NCBI GenBank assembly: GCA_963513935.1
Contig: OY740767.1
Coordinates: 78,351,360-78,415,359 of the forward strand
Source of the DNA: Aphrophora alni
Lineage: Eukaryota > Arthropoda > Insecta > Hemiptera > Aphrophoridae
DNA: 64,000 nt
Direction of reading: 5' to 3'
Below the pieces are notes generated by a model. The model had not been told where the DNA came from, did not search any database, and saw only the letters and a list, made by a program, of their open reading frames with translations. This document shows, one piece after another, positions 1-10,035 of this stretch (position 1 is the stretch's first letter; each line of letters begins with the position of its first letter). The position numbers were made by a program, and so were the translations under genes.

Positions 1-540
1 ACCGCTTAAAGGTTCCGGAAGGAGGGTTTTGAAAAACGTGCTAGGACTTAACCATTAAACATATTGGGACGTTAATTAACACTTAGTCTCAAACCCAACT
101 AATCACTATGTTAACAGCCAGCTTATGATGAGATATAATTTACTAATTAAACTAACTAATTAATTATTATCATTACTTACTTATCGCTTAGAACTTACGG
201 TTAGGGACAGGCGTGATGGGAGAATTATGTTAACCTTTTAGGTCATAATAATTCCTTCTCAATTTAGTTGGATGACCTACTAATGACTACGTAACACCCG
301 GGGGTCGATCAGACCCCGCAATTAATGGTTTAGGTTTATTACCAAAAGGTTAAATTGTAGCGACGCGCAACTCACGTCCGCTGACTAGCTTCCCTTGTGA
401 ACGACTGAGTTTCATCTTAACTATGATGCGTGCGCATCGCATATCTTTTACCATGATCCCGTGTATCCCTGCTGGCTCAACAAAAATAAATGATCAGAAG
501 AGAAGAACAAGGTAGTATAAGAATAATGTGGGAAGAGAAA
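1..540. other. Unassigned GC-richer block, possible transposon end
   Basis: This block is visibly richer in G, C and CpG than most of the window, mainly at about 295-480. It contains a 6-bp inverted repeat, GGGGTC at 301-306 and GACCCC at 312-317, beside a CCCGGG site. No open frame, tRNA fold or recognisable transposase was found on either strand. The composition and GGGGTC/GACCCC palindrome would fit the end of a DNA transposon, but I could not assign a family. Confidence 0.3.
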
Positions 541-984
541 ATTTTTTTTAATATTGTAGTTTCCATTCTTAGGCTGACAGGATTACATGATGCTTAAAAT
601 TACCTTAAATTATAATTATAAATTTTTGAATTTGAAAGGGAGAGAGAGAAATTTTTTTTTTTGAGGAAACTTCTTATATTTCCTACAAGTTGTATCATCC
701 ATTAGGCCAAGCTTCCTGAACTGTGTTTTGAGCGTGCCAAGACCCATAACGAAGCCTGTTAGTAGTCATAGTCTATTCTTGCATAGACTAATTATAAGCC
801 CTGCTTCTCTTACAGTCTTAATTATTCTGAGCAGCTCCTTAGATTCCTGCATTAAAAAAATTTCTTTCCAGAGTTTTAACCTACTGGCTTCTTCGTCTAT
901 TTGAGCCTAATATGGAAGTAGTTTTCTCCAAGTTCACAGAATGGTTCTTAGCCTACAAATGGTTTGGATTATCCATGAATGATC

Positions 985-1370
985 CTTCTTCACAAGATTA
1001 TCTGCATTTTCGTTCTCTTCAATTCCTATTTGTCCTGGTATCAAGAGATCAAGAGGAGAGTTACTTTATTACTCATGCCTAGCTCATTACGTTTTCGTAT
1101 GCTTTCCGAAACCATTACTGAATTGATGATTGGAGAGCTCAGCACTTTCATAGCAACTTAGCTCTTTGACAGAATTGTGATGTTTTTCTTCTTGTATTGG
1201 CTGTCAAGGTTTCTTTGGACACACCTGTCAATATTGTAGATTTCCACCTGAAAGGTACTGGGGAATTTTCCCACCCTTTCCGAGTACCTTTTACCTGGCC
1301 CAAATACTCCGGGTCCAGTTTAGTCTTTCCTCTGTATGGGTACCATCTTCCTAGATTATAGTACCCATGA
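985..1370 (-). pseudogene. RNase H-domain remnant of the decayed LINE
   Basis: Minus-strand reading gives FQVEIYNIDRCVQRNL (the FQAE block with catalytic Glu), ITILSKS followed by a stop (ITILSDSQ block with Asp changed), SSPIINSVMVSE, NELGMSNKVTLLLI and, after a frameshift, IPGQIGIEENENADNLVKK. The last corresponds to the VPGHSGIEGNE.AD.LA block of LINE RNase H. Several frameshifts and stops make it non-functional. The downstream minus-strand sequence to about 700 gives LTGFVMGLGTLKTQFRKLGL, the usual post-RNase H block before the C-terminal zinc motif. Confidence 0.75.
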
Positions 1371-1449
1371 CACTTATTGGGTGATGAACCAAATAATTTT
1401 GGAGTGTTGCACACTCAGACACCTGATAAAATTTTCTCCAAAAGTTGTT

Positions 1450-1860
1450 TTTCACTCTCCGTTATTATCATATGTTAGTATCAACAGCTTCTTTCTTTTA
1501 CACTGAACTTTACAATCTGCCTCAACTCAAGTGACAGCAGGACTTCAGTGGAGTCATAGGGAAGGTATATGGATGCAAGCAGCAATCTGATGTTGTCACC
1601 ACCAGCTTGCAAGTGTACCTCAGTCACAGCCGTGTCTCAGGAACAGAGTTCAGTTATTTTCAGTGATTTGATATTGTGTCTAGCAACATGCAAGTCCTAG
1701 GGATAACACATTTAGTATCATATATCATGCAGTGCTTATTCCCATAACTTGGTTTTGATTGTTAATGATTCCTCAATCAGAGCCACTCCTACGTCTTCTG
1801 AGAAAATCTTCTGGCAGAGTGAAACCATAGCTGCTCTACTCTGATCTAAATTAATTTAGA
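1450..1860 (-). pseudogene. Endonuclease-domain remnant of the decayed LINE
   Basis: Minus-strand frames give DVGVALIEEPL, matching the VALIQEPW block (catalytic Glu) of LINE apurinic-type endonucleases. Further on they give KITELCS followed by ASIYLPYDSTE, matching the SAYFPFDSAN-type block of the intact copy at 13.0 kb. Stops and frame changes interrupt it, and the later catalytic Asp/His blocks are missing. It lies in the expected order between ORF1 and RNase H remnants. Confidence 0.65.
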
Positions 1861-1884
1861 GCAATGACATCATCTAATAAATAG

Positions 1885-2182
1885 ATCCTTTCCCTCCTTG
1901 CACCTTGAAGGTAACTCTTTTGCAGCCCAGGAATGAATCCATATTTTATGTCTTTAGTTTTTTCAGGGAATCCTCATAACTATTAATGACCAGAAATTGG
2001 CCATCAGAGTTTGATTTTCCATTGATGACCATCCAATTGTCAGTATTTAGTCTGCTCTGATGCTTGAGACCAAGCATCATGTCTACTTTTTCCCCTGCCT
2101 CAGTAGACTTAGGTAGAAAGATACCTTCACCATTTTTACCAGGATTCATTCTGAGCTTAACTCCTTGGAAGTGGTTCAGCAC
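1885..2182 (-). pseudogene. ORF1 (DUF4780-type) remnant of the decayed LINE
   Basis: The minus-strand translation contains LNTDNWMVING followed by DGQFLVINSYEDSLKKLK, a stop, then CKRVTFKVQGGKG. The same block order appears in ORF1 of the intact LINE in this window (LTKDWRIINAR, then VVLGLNEKDLEMLKRR, then LGLGQIQFQIIG). This is the C-terminal DUF4780-like region found in ORF1 proteins of insect non-LTR elements. The in-frame stop in the middle shows it is inactive. A lysine-rich open stretch at 2849-2601 on the same strand is probably the more N-terminal ORF1 region but carries no diagnostic motif. Confidence 0.65.
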
Positions 2183-2869
2183 CTTAAAACTGTTTCTCCA
2201 CCTACTCCTTGGTTAAGATGTTGGGGCAGCCCACAACCACAGCTCCACATTCTAGAAGGCAGTTGGTTATCCAATGTCCCTAAAGGCTTGGCTAATCTTC
2301 CACTTGATGCTCTCAGCTATCTCTTCTGTGTGCCTCATGTCTTGGTGTTGAACTGCACAATCACTAGCTTTTCCTTTTCTGCAAATGATTCAATACCCTT
2401 CCTCTTCATCTTTGTCGAATTATTTGCAGACTTCACCTTCTTCCTTATACCACCGACATCCTTTATTTTCAGCTGATGTTAGATTTTTTACACCAGATAC
2501 AGATGATCTGCCAGAATAAGTCTGTCTACATTGTGAGTGTTCAGCACCAAATTTCCCTCATCCTTAAAATTCTGGTTTCAATAGGTTACCTATTATATGC
2601 TCAGTTCTTATTCTTCCAAAGCTGATGTCTTTCCTTCCTTGATAGAACTTTCTTCCCTTTAATGATGGCTTCTTCTATCTTTTTCCTTTGTAGTTGACCA
2701 TGGGATGGACTTAATTTTGGTTCCTTCCTCTGTTCACTACTCTTCTCGAATGTTTCCATCCTCTGAGTTCTGCAAAACGTCCCCCTCCATTGATGTAAGA
2801 TTGTCGAAGCTTCATTTCTCAATTGGAATGCTCTCAGCCCCAGGGCCAAACTCCAATTATTGATCTATT

Positions 2870-3082
2870 ATACAATCTTGTTGAGCATTGTGGTGAAATT
2901 CACAATAATAATTCGAATTTGCCCCTAACCACAATCACTAGAAACTTAATAAAACACAATTATTTCCACTTAATGCCCTATAAGGGCATTGAGTGGAAAT
3001 AATTAATAAAGACCATTTAATCAGAATAATTGTGTTTTATTAAGTTTCTAGTGATTGTGGTTAGGGGAAAATTCGAATTATT
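2870..3082. mobile_element. Fold-back non-autonomous element, copy 1
   Basis: Two 59-bp arms at about 2904-2962 and 3027-3085 are reverse complements with one visible mismatch. A second nested palindrome of about 20-bp arms lies in the centre (about 2960-2980 and 2981-3002). The element is bounded by the 14-bp direct repeat ATTATTGATCTATT at 2856-2869 and 3083-3096, read as a target-site duplication. The left half looks like an inverted duplicate of the right half lacking about 27 bp. A related but non-fold-back copy lies at 54912-55171. It sits inside the decayed antisense LINE and so is the younger insertion. There is no coding capacity. The long duplication argues against a typical TA or 8-bp DNA-transposon MITE. 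Confidence 0.75.
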
Positions 3083-3485
3083 ATTATTGATCTATTGTTT
3101 TGTATTTCGTATCTCAGTCATTTTGTTCCCACAAGTACTGGTTTACTATGTGTAAAGAGAATTAGTTATTGGGTTTCTCCATGTTCCAAATGGGCTCTGT
3201 TTTCGACACTGCTTATACTCTTATTGCCATTCAACTTTTGGGATGGGTCACATAATACCTTGACTTAAGGAACCCTTCTCTTAGTTCATCAACGCAAGTG
3301 TTGGACTTAATACAGCTCTGGGTGGCCTTACCTAGACTGGACCCACGGATCACGATTTTTGGACCCAATTAGTGTTACAGCTATATAAATAATAGAAATA
3401 GAAAGTTAATAGAAATAACTTTACACATTTTTTGGAGGATATGGATCAATCTTTCTATCTCACTTTGTTTACATGAATTAGGAAA

Positions 3486-3584
3486 AAATGGAATTAATTT
3501 GAAAAATTTAGAAACAAATATTTTTGGGATCCTTTTGGTTTCCTAAAAATATTTGTTTCTGAATTTTTCAAATTAATTCCATTT
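3486..3584. repeat. 44-bp-arm hairpin (near-perfect inverted repeat)
   Basis: Arms at 3486-3529 and 3541-3584 are reverse complements over 44 bp with two mismatches, separated by an 11-nt loop. If transcribed it would form a strong stem, similar in size to a microRNA precursor or a short MITE folded on itself. It lies about 215 bp upstream of the host exon at 3800. No family match was recognised. Confidence 0.8.
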
Positions 3585-3799
3585 AAAAAATATTTGTATT
3601 ATTGGTGTTTGCACAAAATTGAAGACAAGGGTATTTGTTTAAATCTTTTTTTTTTTGCTACACAGGAAAGCTCTATGAATTAAAATGAACCAGTCAATAA
3701 ATCAGTGAGTGTTTGTCACTTATACAAGTATGGGGGAGGAGAGGTGTTATTTGATATTAAATATACTGAAGTAAGTTGTTTCTTTTTATCTATTTGTAG

Positions 3800-3949
3800 A
3801 ATTGCAACGAGCTGCACTATTTCCAGAGCTGTGGAGTCTACTTTTAAGCAAAGGAGCTATTCAATCTTTTCTTTTACTTGAATTGAAATCTGAAGACATT
3901 AAAAAGAAAATGAATACAAAGTTATCTCCTTTCATTGTGAGCAGAAATG
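3800..3949 (+). CDS. Internal coding exon of an unidentified host gene (penultimate exon)
   Basis: A pyrimidine-rich tract ending in TTTGTAG lies directly before 3800 and a good donor (G|GTAAGAAA) follows 3949. The 150-bp exon is open in one frame: two bases finish an upstream codon, 49 codons follow (LQRAALFPELWSLLLSKGAI at the start, NTKLSPFIVSRN at the end), and one base carries over. That phase joins the exon at 9091 exactly, making GAT (Asp) across a 5.1-kb intron. The reading has a leucine-rich helical start and a Lys/Glu-rich middle. I do not recognise the protein. Upstream exons must lie outside the window or in the TE-rich DNA before 3800, where I saw none. It could be a decayed fragment, but matching phase and splice sites make a real gene likely. 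Confidence 0.65.
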
Positions 3950-4001
3950 GTAAGAAATCTGTTGGATATAAACTTTAAATAAATTAATATAACAATCCTG
4001 G

Positions 4002-4517
4002 TTTTTTTTTTTTGGAAGGAAAAATGGAAAAATCTTTATGACTTTGTCCGGGGACTGAAGGTGGTGGGCGGCCTCCCTTCCCCGGTAAAACCAAAACCTT
4101 CCATCCTCTTCTTCCTTCTCTGCGGGACCATCTTGCGACATTACTTCGCAGAGAAGAATTAAATACCCCACAGGGTCATCCACCATCCCATCGACCGGTT
4201 GGTCGAACACCGAAACTGGAGCTCTATCTCAGCTCACCTTAGCTGTTTTCCTAGTTTGCCCATAATTCTAAGAATGAAACTCTCTATTGCCTTCCATTTT
4301 TTCTCATCCTCTATCACAATTTCTGTCATATTAGTCGGGGAAATAAGTGAACAAAGCTGTGTTGAAAGCTCTTCCCTCTCCTGACTCCCCCCGCTGCAGT
4401 AAAAGATTGCATGCTCTGCCGTGTCTTCTTCCGCTCCGCAATCAAGACAGCTGGGATCTTCTGATCTTCTAAATCTATGTAGGTATGCTCGGAAGCTTCC
4501 ATGCCCTGTTAATGTTT
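4002..4517 (-). mobile_element. 5'-truncated antisense LINE, C-terminal zinc-motif end and 3' UTR
   Basis: On the minus strand the sequence opens with LTGHGSFRAYLHRFRRSEDP, then CLDCGAEEDTAEHAIFYC (the C-x2-C...H-x4-C motif at the end of LINE ORF2 proteins). About 55 more residues end at KLGKQLR and a stop near 4238. A GC-rich 3' UTR and a + strand poly(T) beginning at 4002 (poly(A) of the element) follow. AATCCTGG at 3994-4001 and 4518-4525 flanks it as a likely 8-bp target duplication. The truncated coding part is open without visible stops, so the insertion is fairly young. It lies in the host intron, opposite to the gene. Confidence 0.8.
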
Positions 4518-5204
4518 AATCCTGGTCTTTATAATTATTTATAATTTATAGTTATATCCTGGTCTTTCATTGTTATATACTCAGTTAATGAAGAGAAATG
4601 ATACATTTGTGTCTGATAATATATACTTTTAAATATTAATTTTTCTTAGCTGCCATTTTATTAATAAGTGTTTCAATCAGTGGCGACTTATGAGTACATA
4701 TACAGGGGGTTCACAAATTAATGATGTGCAGTTTTTGAGATACACTGTGTCACACACTTGTGTGTTGCTTACAATATTCATATAATTTAGGCGCTGCTAT
4801 ACCTTGATGCAATGTATTAATTTTGAAATGAAATGCTGTTATTAAAAAAACTGTATTTTAACTGTTTCACAACTTAATAATAAAAGATTACTTTATTGTT
4901 ATAATATGATAATTATTATATTTTATTTTTCTGAAACAATCATTTTCACATACTTTTAAAGTAGTAAAATAAACACAAAACAGAAAGCTTGTTTTAAGTG
5001 TTAAATATTTAGATATTTAATCATAAAACCTCATTGTTTCAATTATTAGATTAGATTATTAAACACACAGAAAAATAATCAAAGCTGCTGCATATGATGG
5101 CAATGTCTAGTATTTAATTATATAAATTTACTTGGATGGTAGCTTACACACATATATTCTGTAAGTATAGTTTTGTAAACAAAGTCTATTTTTCTATTCA
5201 TTGA

Positions 5205-7015
5205 AATTATGGATGTTAGAAATCATTTTCTTTTCAACTGCAACTATATTAAAGCTGTAAGCCTCTCTAACACACCGTAAACCTCATTTCTTTACCCATT
5301 TTAGGGTTGAAAAACACCTTTCATCTTCAGTAGTCATCATTGGTATTGTTGCAATAATTAATAACTTTCAGAAAATGATGATAGTAAATTATTTTCAATA
5401 AAAAACTGTAAAAGACTAACAGCACCCCTCATGTTTCTGAAATCCGTTCTTTTATAAATGATTTCAAGCTCTCTCTTGAGGCTATTTTTTCAAATTTCTG
5501 TTGAAACTTTTCAAACTTTTGTGATACAAAAAGAGATACAGCTGAGCAAGATGTAATAATGTCACAGCTTTTCTTGACAGCCACTGTTCTACTTATATAA
5601 AAATCTTCTTTATGCCTCGATCACTTAAGTGGATTTTCTGGGTACTGATTAGCTAGCTCTGTCACTTTATCCATGTTACATCTTTACTTATCAATGGCCT
5701 TGACTAAATGGTCAACATTGGCTTTAGTTCTCACATTATCAGTGTAAGTTAGCTGTAATTAATTGTACAAAATATCCACATGTATCATTGATCTGTGAAA
5801 AACAGAAAGCTTAAATATGAACTTATTATCTCTAAGGATTCAAGCTAGACCAAGAGCTTTAATTATAGTGGTTGGTTACTTAGAGGTTGATTGGATTTCC
5901 TCCATACATTCAATCAATTTTACTCTGTACTTAAAAACGGTATGAAGAATTTTGCTCTTAAAATTCCATCTTGTAGCTGATGTCCGAGGTATTCGTTTGG
6001 CAACTATCTTGTCCAAAACAGACAATCTCTAAGGGGAATTTGAAAAAAAATTGTTATCTTCACTCGGCAATAAAAAATCTGACATATTGGCTTTAGCTTG
6101 TTGCTTGAGCTACAATCAAGTTCAACTGATGAGCGTGAATGAAAAAAACAAGTTTATAGGTTTGTTGCACTATAGTCTGCACGCCAGCATGGTGCCCACT
6201 CATTACATTTACACCGTCATAGTTTTGAGACATAAGTTTTTCTGGATTTTGCACAATATAATCTAAACGTGTATAAATACATTTGGCTATAGATTCTGCA
6301 TCAAGCCCTTTAGGGTTATCAAATTCCAAAAATCTTTCAACGGGTTGGCCATTAGCTAAAACAAAGCGGAAAACTATAACTAACTGAAATACAGACGAGA
6401 TGTTTCGTCCGCAATCAAAGAAACATACTGTACAGTTTTTATTTCATCTATTGCATTTTCTTGACATACAAAATCATACAATCTAACAATTCATTTTCTT
6501 TTGAGATAACTTTAAAGACAGTAGCGGTACTTAAGTGTTCTTTCACAGATGAGTCAAGTTCTGCAGAAAAGCTTACAAGCCATTTAAATATGGCAGGATT
6601 TAAGGAATTATCATCCTCACGATGATCTCAAAGTGCCAACTGAAATGAAGACAAAATTTAATACAGTCTATAAGCTTAGAAAGGACATACCTATTTTTAG
6701 TCATTTGTTCATTGAGCTTTTTAATATTTTGTCGATAAGCACTGTCAAGCTGCTGATGAACGTCAATATTTCCAGCAAATTAAAATCAAATCTAGTACTT
6801 ATGTGTCCATGAGAACTTGTGTGTTTTTTAAATTTTGTCTGTCAAATGAGCAAAGTCACAAATGCCGTTTTTCACCCAAGTTCTTTTACAAGGAAAACTA
6901 AGTATTTTTATTGTTTGTTCAGAACCACAAAGCCAAAGAATTTTTTCATATAGCTCTTCTTTTTTCCAAGTTCTAGATTTTGATGTTGATGTTGAGTTAT
7001 ATTAAGTCGGGGCAT
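5205..7015 (-). pseudogene. hAT-superfamily transposase remnant (ZMYM1-like, DUF4371 type)
   Basis: Minus-strand reading gives, in the family order, a TTF-type region with ILWLCGSEQ and WVKNGICDFAHL, then LDSAYRQNIKKLNEQM and NRYVLSKLIDCIKFC. It continues with SQNYDGVNVMSGHHAGVQ (DUF4371/transposase core), HAHQLNLIVAQ, LDKIVAKRIPRTSATRWNFK and a C-terminal dimerisation block EDERCFSTLKWVKK. These are in several frames with stops between them, so the gene is dead. Family proteins are usually 600-800 residues, and the span here fits one with small deletions. Terminal inverted repeats were not convincingly found; a CAGTGGCGAC at about 4679 could be a left end. It lies in the host intron, opposite to the gene. 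Confidence 0.85.
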
Positions 7016-8159
7016 TGCCCTGCCACTCTTTTTTATTGTTATTTTTTTAACTTCTATGTGTAAATTGTAAATGCTACTTCTTTTAAATTACTAACTGAGT
7101 ACTTACAGGTACTTTCCATTATTGTACAGTAAATAAAAATAACAGTTCACTAGCTACACTACAATAGATAAACTGTATTTGTGTAGTCTCATCTAAAATT
7201 TTATCACCAAAAAAAAATCAAAACTGGAAATAATTCCATAACACAAATGTAACATGCACAAGGTTAGCATCCCATCAACTACACCCTTGCAACAACCTAG
7301 CTGATCTGTGTTACAGGCAGCTAATTGGAATTCCCCAAAGCAGCTTGTAGACAAGTCCCTTCCCCCCTACTGCGAGGAAATGGACTGGCCCCTCTCGTAT
7401 ATCCCGTGTTTCCAGATATTGGGAGCGCCAGATTCAATTCCGCTCCTAGTCACTGGCGGATCATTACAATTAACCTCACTTTGCACGCTCTATGCTGTTT
7501 TTTATTGTCTGCTCTTTTAAACTTTCTGAAAATAAGCCATTTAGTACTGCATGAATAAACAAGTATAATTTATTGCTCTTGTGCTCTTATAGATGAGCTG
7601 CTACTGGTTTAAATGCAAGCTTTTAGTGTGTATAAGAACAAGTAGATAAAATCATTTGTAATAAAAAAGGTCCTTTAAACTCCAATATAGTAGTAGACTG
7701 CAATATTAGTTCAAGACATCCTAGCTAGAAATATAGTATATAAAGAATAATTTTAATATACAGTAGATTAATTTTTGTTAATGGTTCTATTTTACTCACA
7801 ATACCAGTTCATTTATATAACACCAGTTCATAATAGAAATGTGATTGGAAACCATTTTAATAGACAGAAAAATATACAGTGGAAATCGGGTTTTAAACCC
7901 TTAAAAATAGGTGTCTTATAACAATGAAGAGATAATTTAACTACCTTCATTTTGTGTCCTTACTATTTGCACTAGCCCTAAAATTGATGGAGTTATTCTA
8001 TAAAAACCAAACATATGTAAAGGTAAATAATACCTCACATAAATTTTGCAATTAAAAATTTGATTTTACCTTAATATGGAATTTTATAAAGTACCGACTG
8101 TGATTACACTTAATACAAATATATGTAATTACAGAAAGAGGAATATGACTGATTTATTA
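7016..8159. other. AT-rich intronic DNA with one GC-richer patch
   Basis: Only short chance frames were seen. The stretch at about 7308-7530 is richer in G and C and includes CACTGGCGGATC (about 7453), which resembles hAT terminal sequences, but it is not oriented to pair with a left end. It may be the 5' non-coding part of the adjacent hAT remnant. Nothing else was recognised. Confidence 0.3.
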
Positions 8160-8760
8160 ATAATGGTAAAAGATGTATAAAATTTGATTTTTACAGTGTT
8201 GTGGTTTGTAGCAAAGATTGTACAATTATTTTTTTTATGTTAAAAATTGATTTAAACTCACATTTTATGATAATTTTTCAATTATTAACATAAATTCTAT
8301 GTACCTTTCTGAGAAAAATGTAATATAACAAGTTGTGTTTTCCATAATAATATAATTTTTAGTGAATTTGTCAAAATAGACTTAACTTTTACATATTTTC
8401 CACTTTTACGTAAAAATTTATTTTTTCTCATGAAAATTTTATAATTTGATTTTTGTTTTTACCAACATTTATTCACAACTATATTACAAAACTTTTGTAT
8501 ATTATCTTAAAATTTTTAAAATTTTTGAAAACATTTTGTTGTATGATATAGCCTTAATTGTGGGATTTTCACTTCATTTTTGATTCCCAAAACCTTACAT
8601 CTAACATTTTTTCCCCCATTATAGATAAATTCTATGCACCTTTCTGAGAAAAGTGATATATAACAAGTTGTGTTTTGCATAATATTACTATTTTTTTTTT
8701 AAATTTAAAGAAATGATTAAAAAAAGTACCAAAATGACCCAACTTTAATAGTAGGCAGTT
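8160..8760. repeat. ~335-bp repeat, two diverged direct copies
   Basis: A block beginning TAAATTCTATG and continuing ACCTTTCTGAGAAAA, then ATATAACAAGTTGTGTTTT occurs at about 8291 and again at about 8626, an offset of 335 bp. Flanking sequence inside each unit also aligns loosely (TTTGATTTTT...ACAAAACTTTT). Inverted copies are recognisable at about 18.4-19.1 kb. The limits of the array are approximate. It behaves like a small dispersed satellite or the body of a non-coding transposon. Confidence 0.65.
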
Positions 8761-9090
8761 AGAGAGTTAAAAACTGAGAATCAGTTTATTCATTGAGATG
8801 TAGATGAAAACGTGTGTCATGAGATATGTGTTTCAATTTGCAAATGGTAAATGAAATGTTGGCTAGATTACAGTTCTAGTAAACCTTATTTTGGAATTGT
8901 GAGTTAACAGATTCACCAATAACATTGTGAAATAATATTCCATGGAATCAAATTATTTCTAGTAAAATATGCAATTATAAATAATAAAAACTCCTGATTA
9001 AATTGTAGATTATGTTTATCTTGACCAGGTATCATTTTTGTGTGTTGTAAATAATTAAACGTAAAATAATAGCTAAATTATTGTTTACAG

Positions 9091-9251
9091 ATGATGGAAA
9101 CAACAAACCTATATGCTTTGCAATCTATTTACCTCCAGGAAAGCATCTTCTTTTTCAGTTTTTCATTGATCACACTCATACAAAAGTAACGATTGTGACA
9201 GACAGTACATATGTTCTTTCTTGTGCAAATACATACTTAAAAAACTTTTAA
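9091..9251 (+). CDS. Terminal coding exon of the same unidentified host gene
   Basis: The acceptor TTGTTTACAG ends at 9090. The exon opens with two bases that complete the split codon from 3949, then reads 52 codons to TAA at 9249-9251. Visible blocks are DGNNKPICFAIYLPPGKH, LLFQFFIDHTHTK and VTIVTDSTYVLSCANTYL, ending KNF. The alternating hydrophobic pattern suggests beta strands, but no named domain was recognised. Candidate polyadenylation hexamers follow at 9568 and 9602. The two exons together give about 101 residues of C terminus. The preceding intron contains three decayed transposon families but no disruption of the exon itself. Confidence 0.65.
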
Positions 9252-9567
9252 TTATTTTCATTGGCCACTAATTATATAGGCCCACATTATATATATATTC
9301 ACATTTTTTTTTTATGGTTGAGCTCTAGTTCTTTCTATTTGCCCTCTGGGACCCCAATAGTACCTTGGTAAGGTCTTTGACTTGTGGTGAATATGGTCTA
9401 ATTCCTTGGAGAAAAGGAGGGGATGTCTGTTCATTACCATGTCCAGTTGTTTTCAGATAGCAATGGTGAGATGAGGTGTGCAGTGAGGCTATTGTGTCTA
9501 GTATTGAGTCTGAAGTACGCTAAATTGTTATATATGTGAGATAATTGCTGTATTATATTGGATGTTG

Positions 9568-9607
9568 AATAAATTAATCTTATAAATCATGATTGTAAGC
9601 AAATAAA
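9568..9607 (+). terminator. Candidate polyadenylation signals of the host gene
   Basis: AATAAA occurs at 9568-9573 and again at 9602-9607, about 320-355 bp after the stop codon of the exon ending at 9251. This spacing is reasonable for an insect 3' UTR (about 9252-9630). AATAAA is common by chance in AT-rich DNA, so the assignment rests on position only. Confidence 0.4.
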
Positions 9608-10035
9608 AATAAAATATTTTTGAGATCTATGTGTAAGAGAGTATTTATTTTTACTCATTTTCATCTTGTTATAGAGAAATGATTTTTTACAAGTTTTTAG
9701 GCTTTATTGATTTATAAATAACTAAGTAAGTAGTTAGTATAAATAACTAAGTTGATACACATCTAAGAAAGTATAAAACAAAATATGGTATAGTCATCAT
9801 TCAGTTTTCTAATCATTTCTTTACTCAACATGTTTGTCATACAATTACATGGTATAAACTCTGAGAATATATTATTTTACATGGCATGCTTGAATTTTGA
9901 GAGATTTGATTACGATTGTTTGTAAATTAAAAGGGTACTATAGTAAATGATTAAATCAAAAAATGATTTAGAAGAAATTTTAATTATTATTAAATTAGTG
10001 GTAGAGTAATGAAATTAATAGTTGTAGTGTAGACC
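9608..10035. other. AT-rich intergenic DNA, nothing recognised
   Basis: Between the host 3' end and the gag-like remnant I see only AT-rich sequence with short direct repeats such as AAATAACTAAGT (about 9715-9755). No LTR or promoter was identified. Confidence 0.3.

Larger units (their letters stand above)
652..3370 (-). mobile_element. Decayed antisense R1/LOA/I-group LINE with reverse transcriptase deleted
   Basis: Read on the minus strand, this stretch gives, in order, pieces of an ORF1 with a DUF4780-type domain (about 2182-1885), an apurinic-type endonuclease (about 1860-1450), RNase H (about 1370-985) and a C-terminal tail (to about 700). It then reaches a poly(T) on the + strand at 652-662, which would be the poly(A) tail. 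The pieces lie in different frames with stops, so the copy is dead. The reverse transcriptase expected between endonuclease and RNase H is absent, so an internal deletion is inferred. The 5' boundary near 3370 is soft. The family resembles but is clearly diverged from the intact element at 10.9-16.4 kb. The fold-back repeat at 2870-3082 was inserted into it later. Confidence 0.75.

Noticed and set aside
7453..7464. CACTGGCGGATC as the right terminal repeat of the hAT relic
   Set aside because: Its orientation is that of a left end, so it cannot pair with the candidate at 4679.
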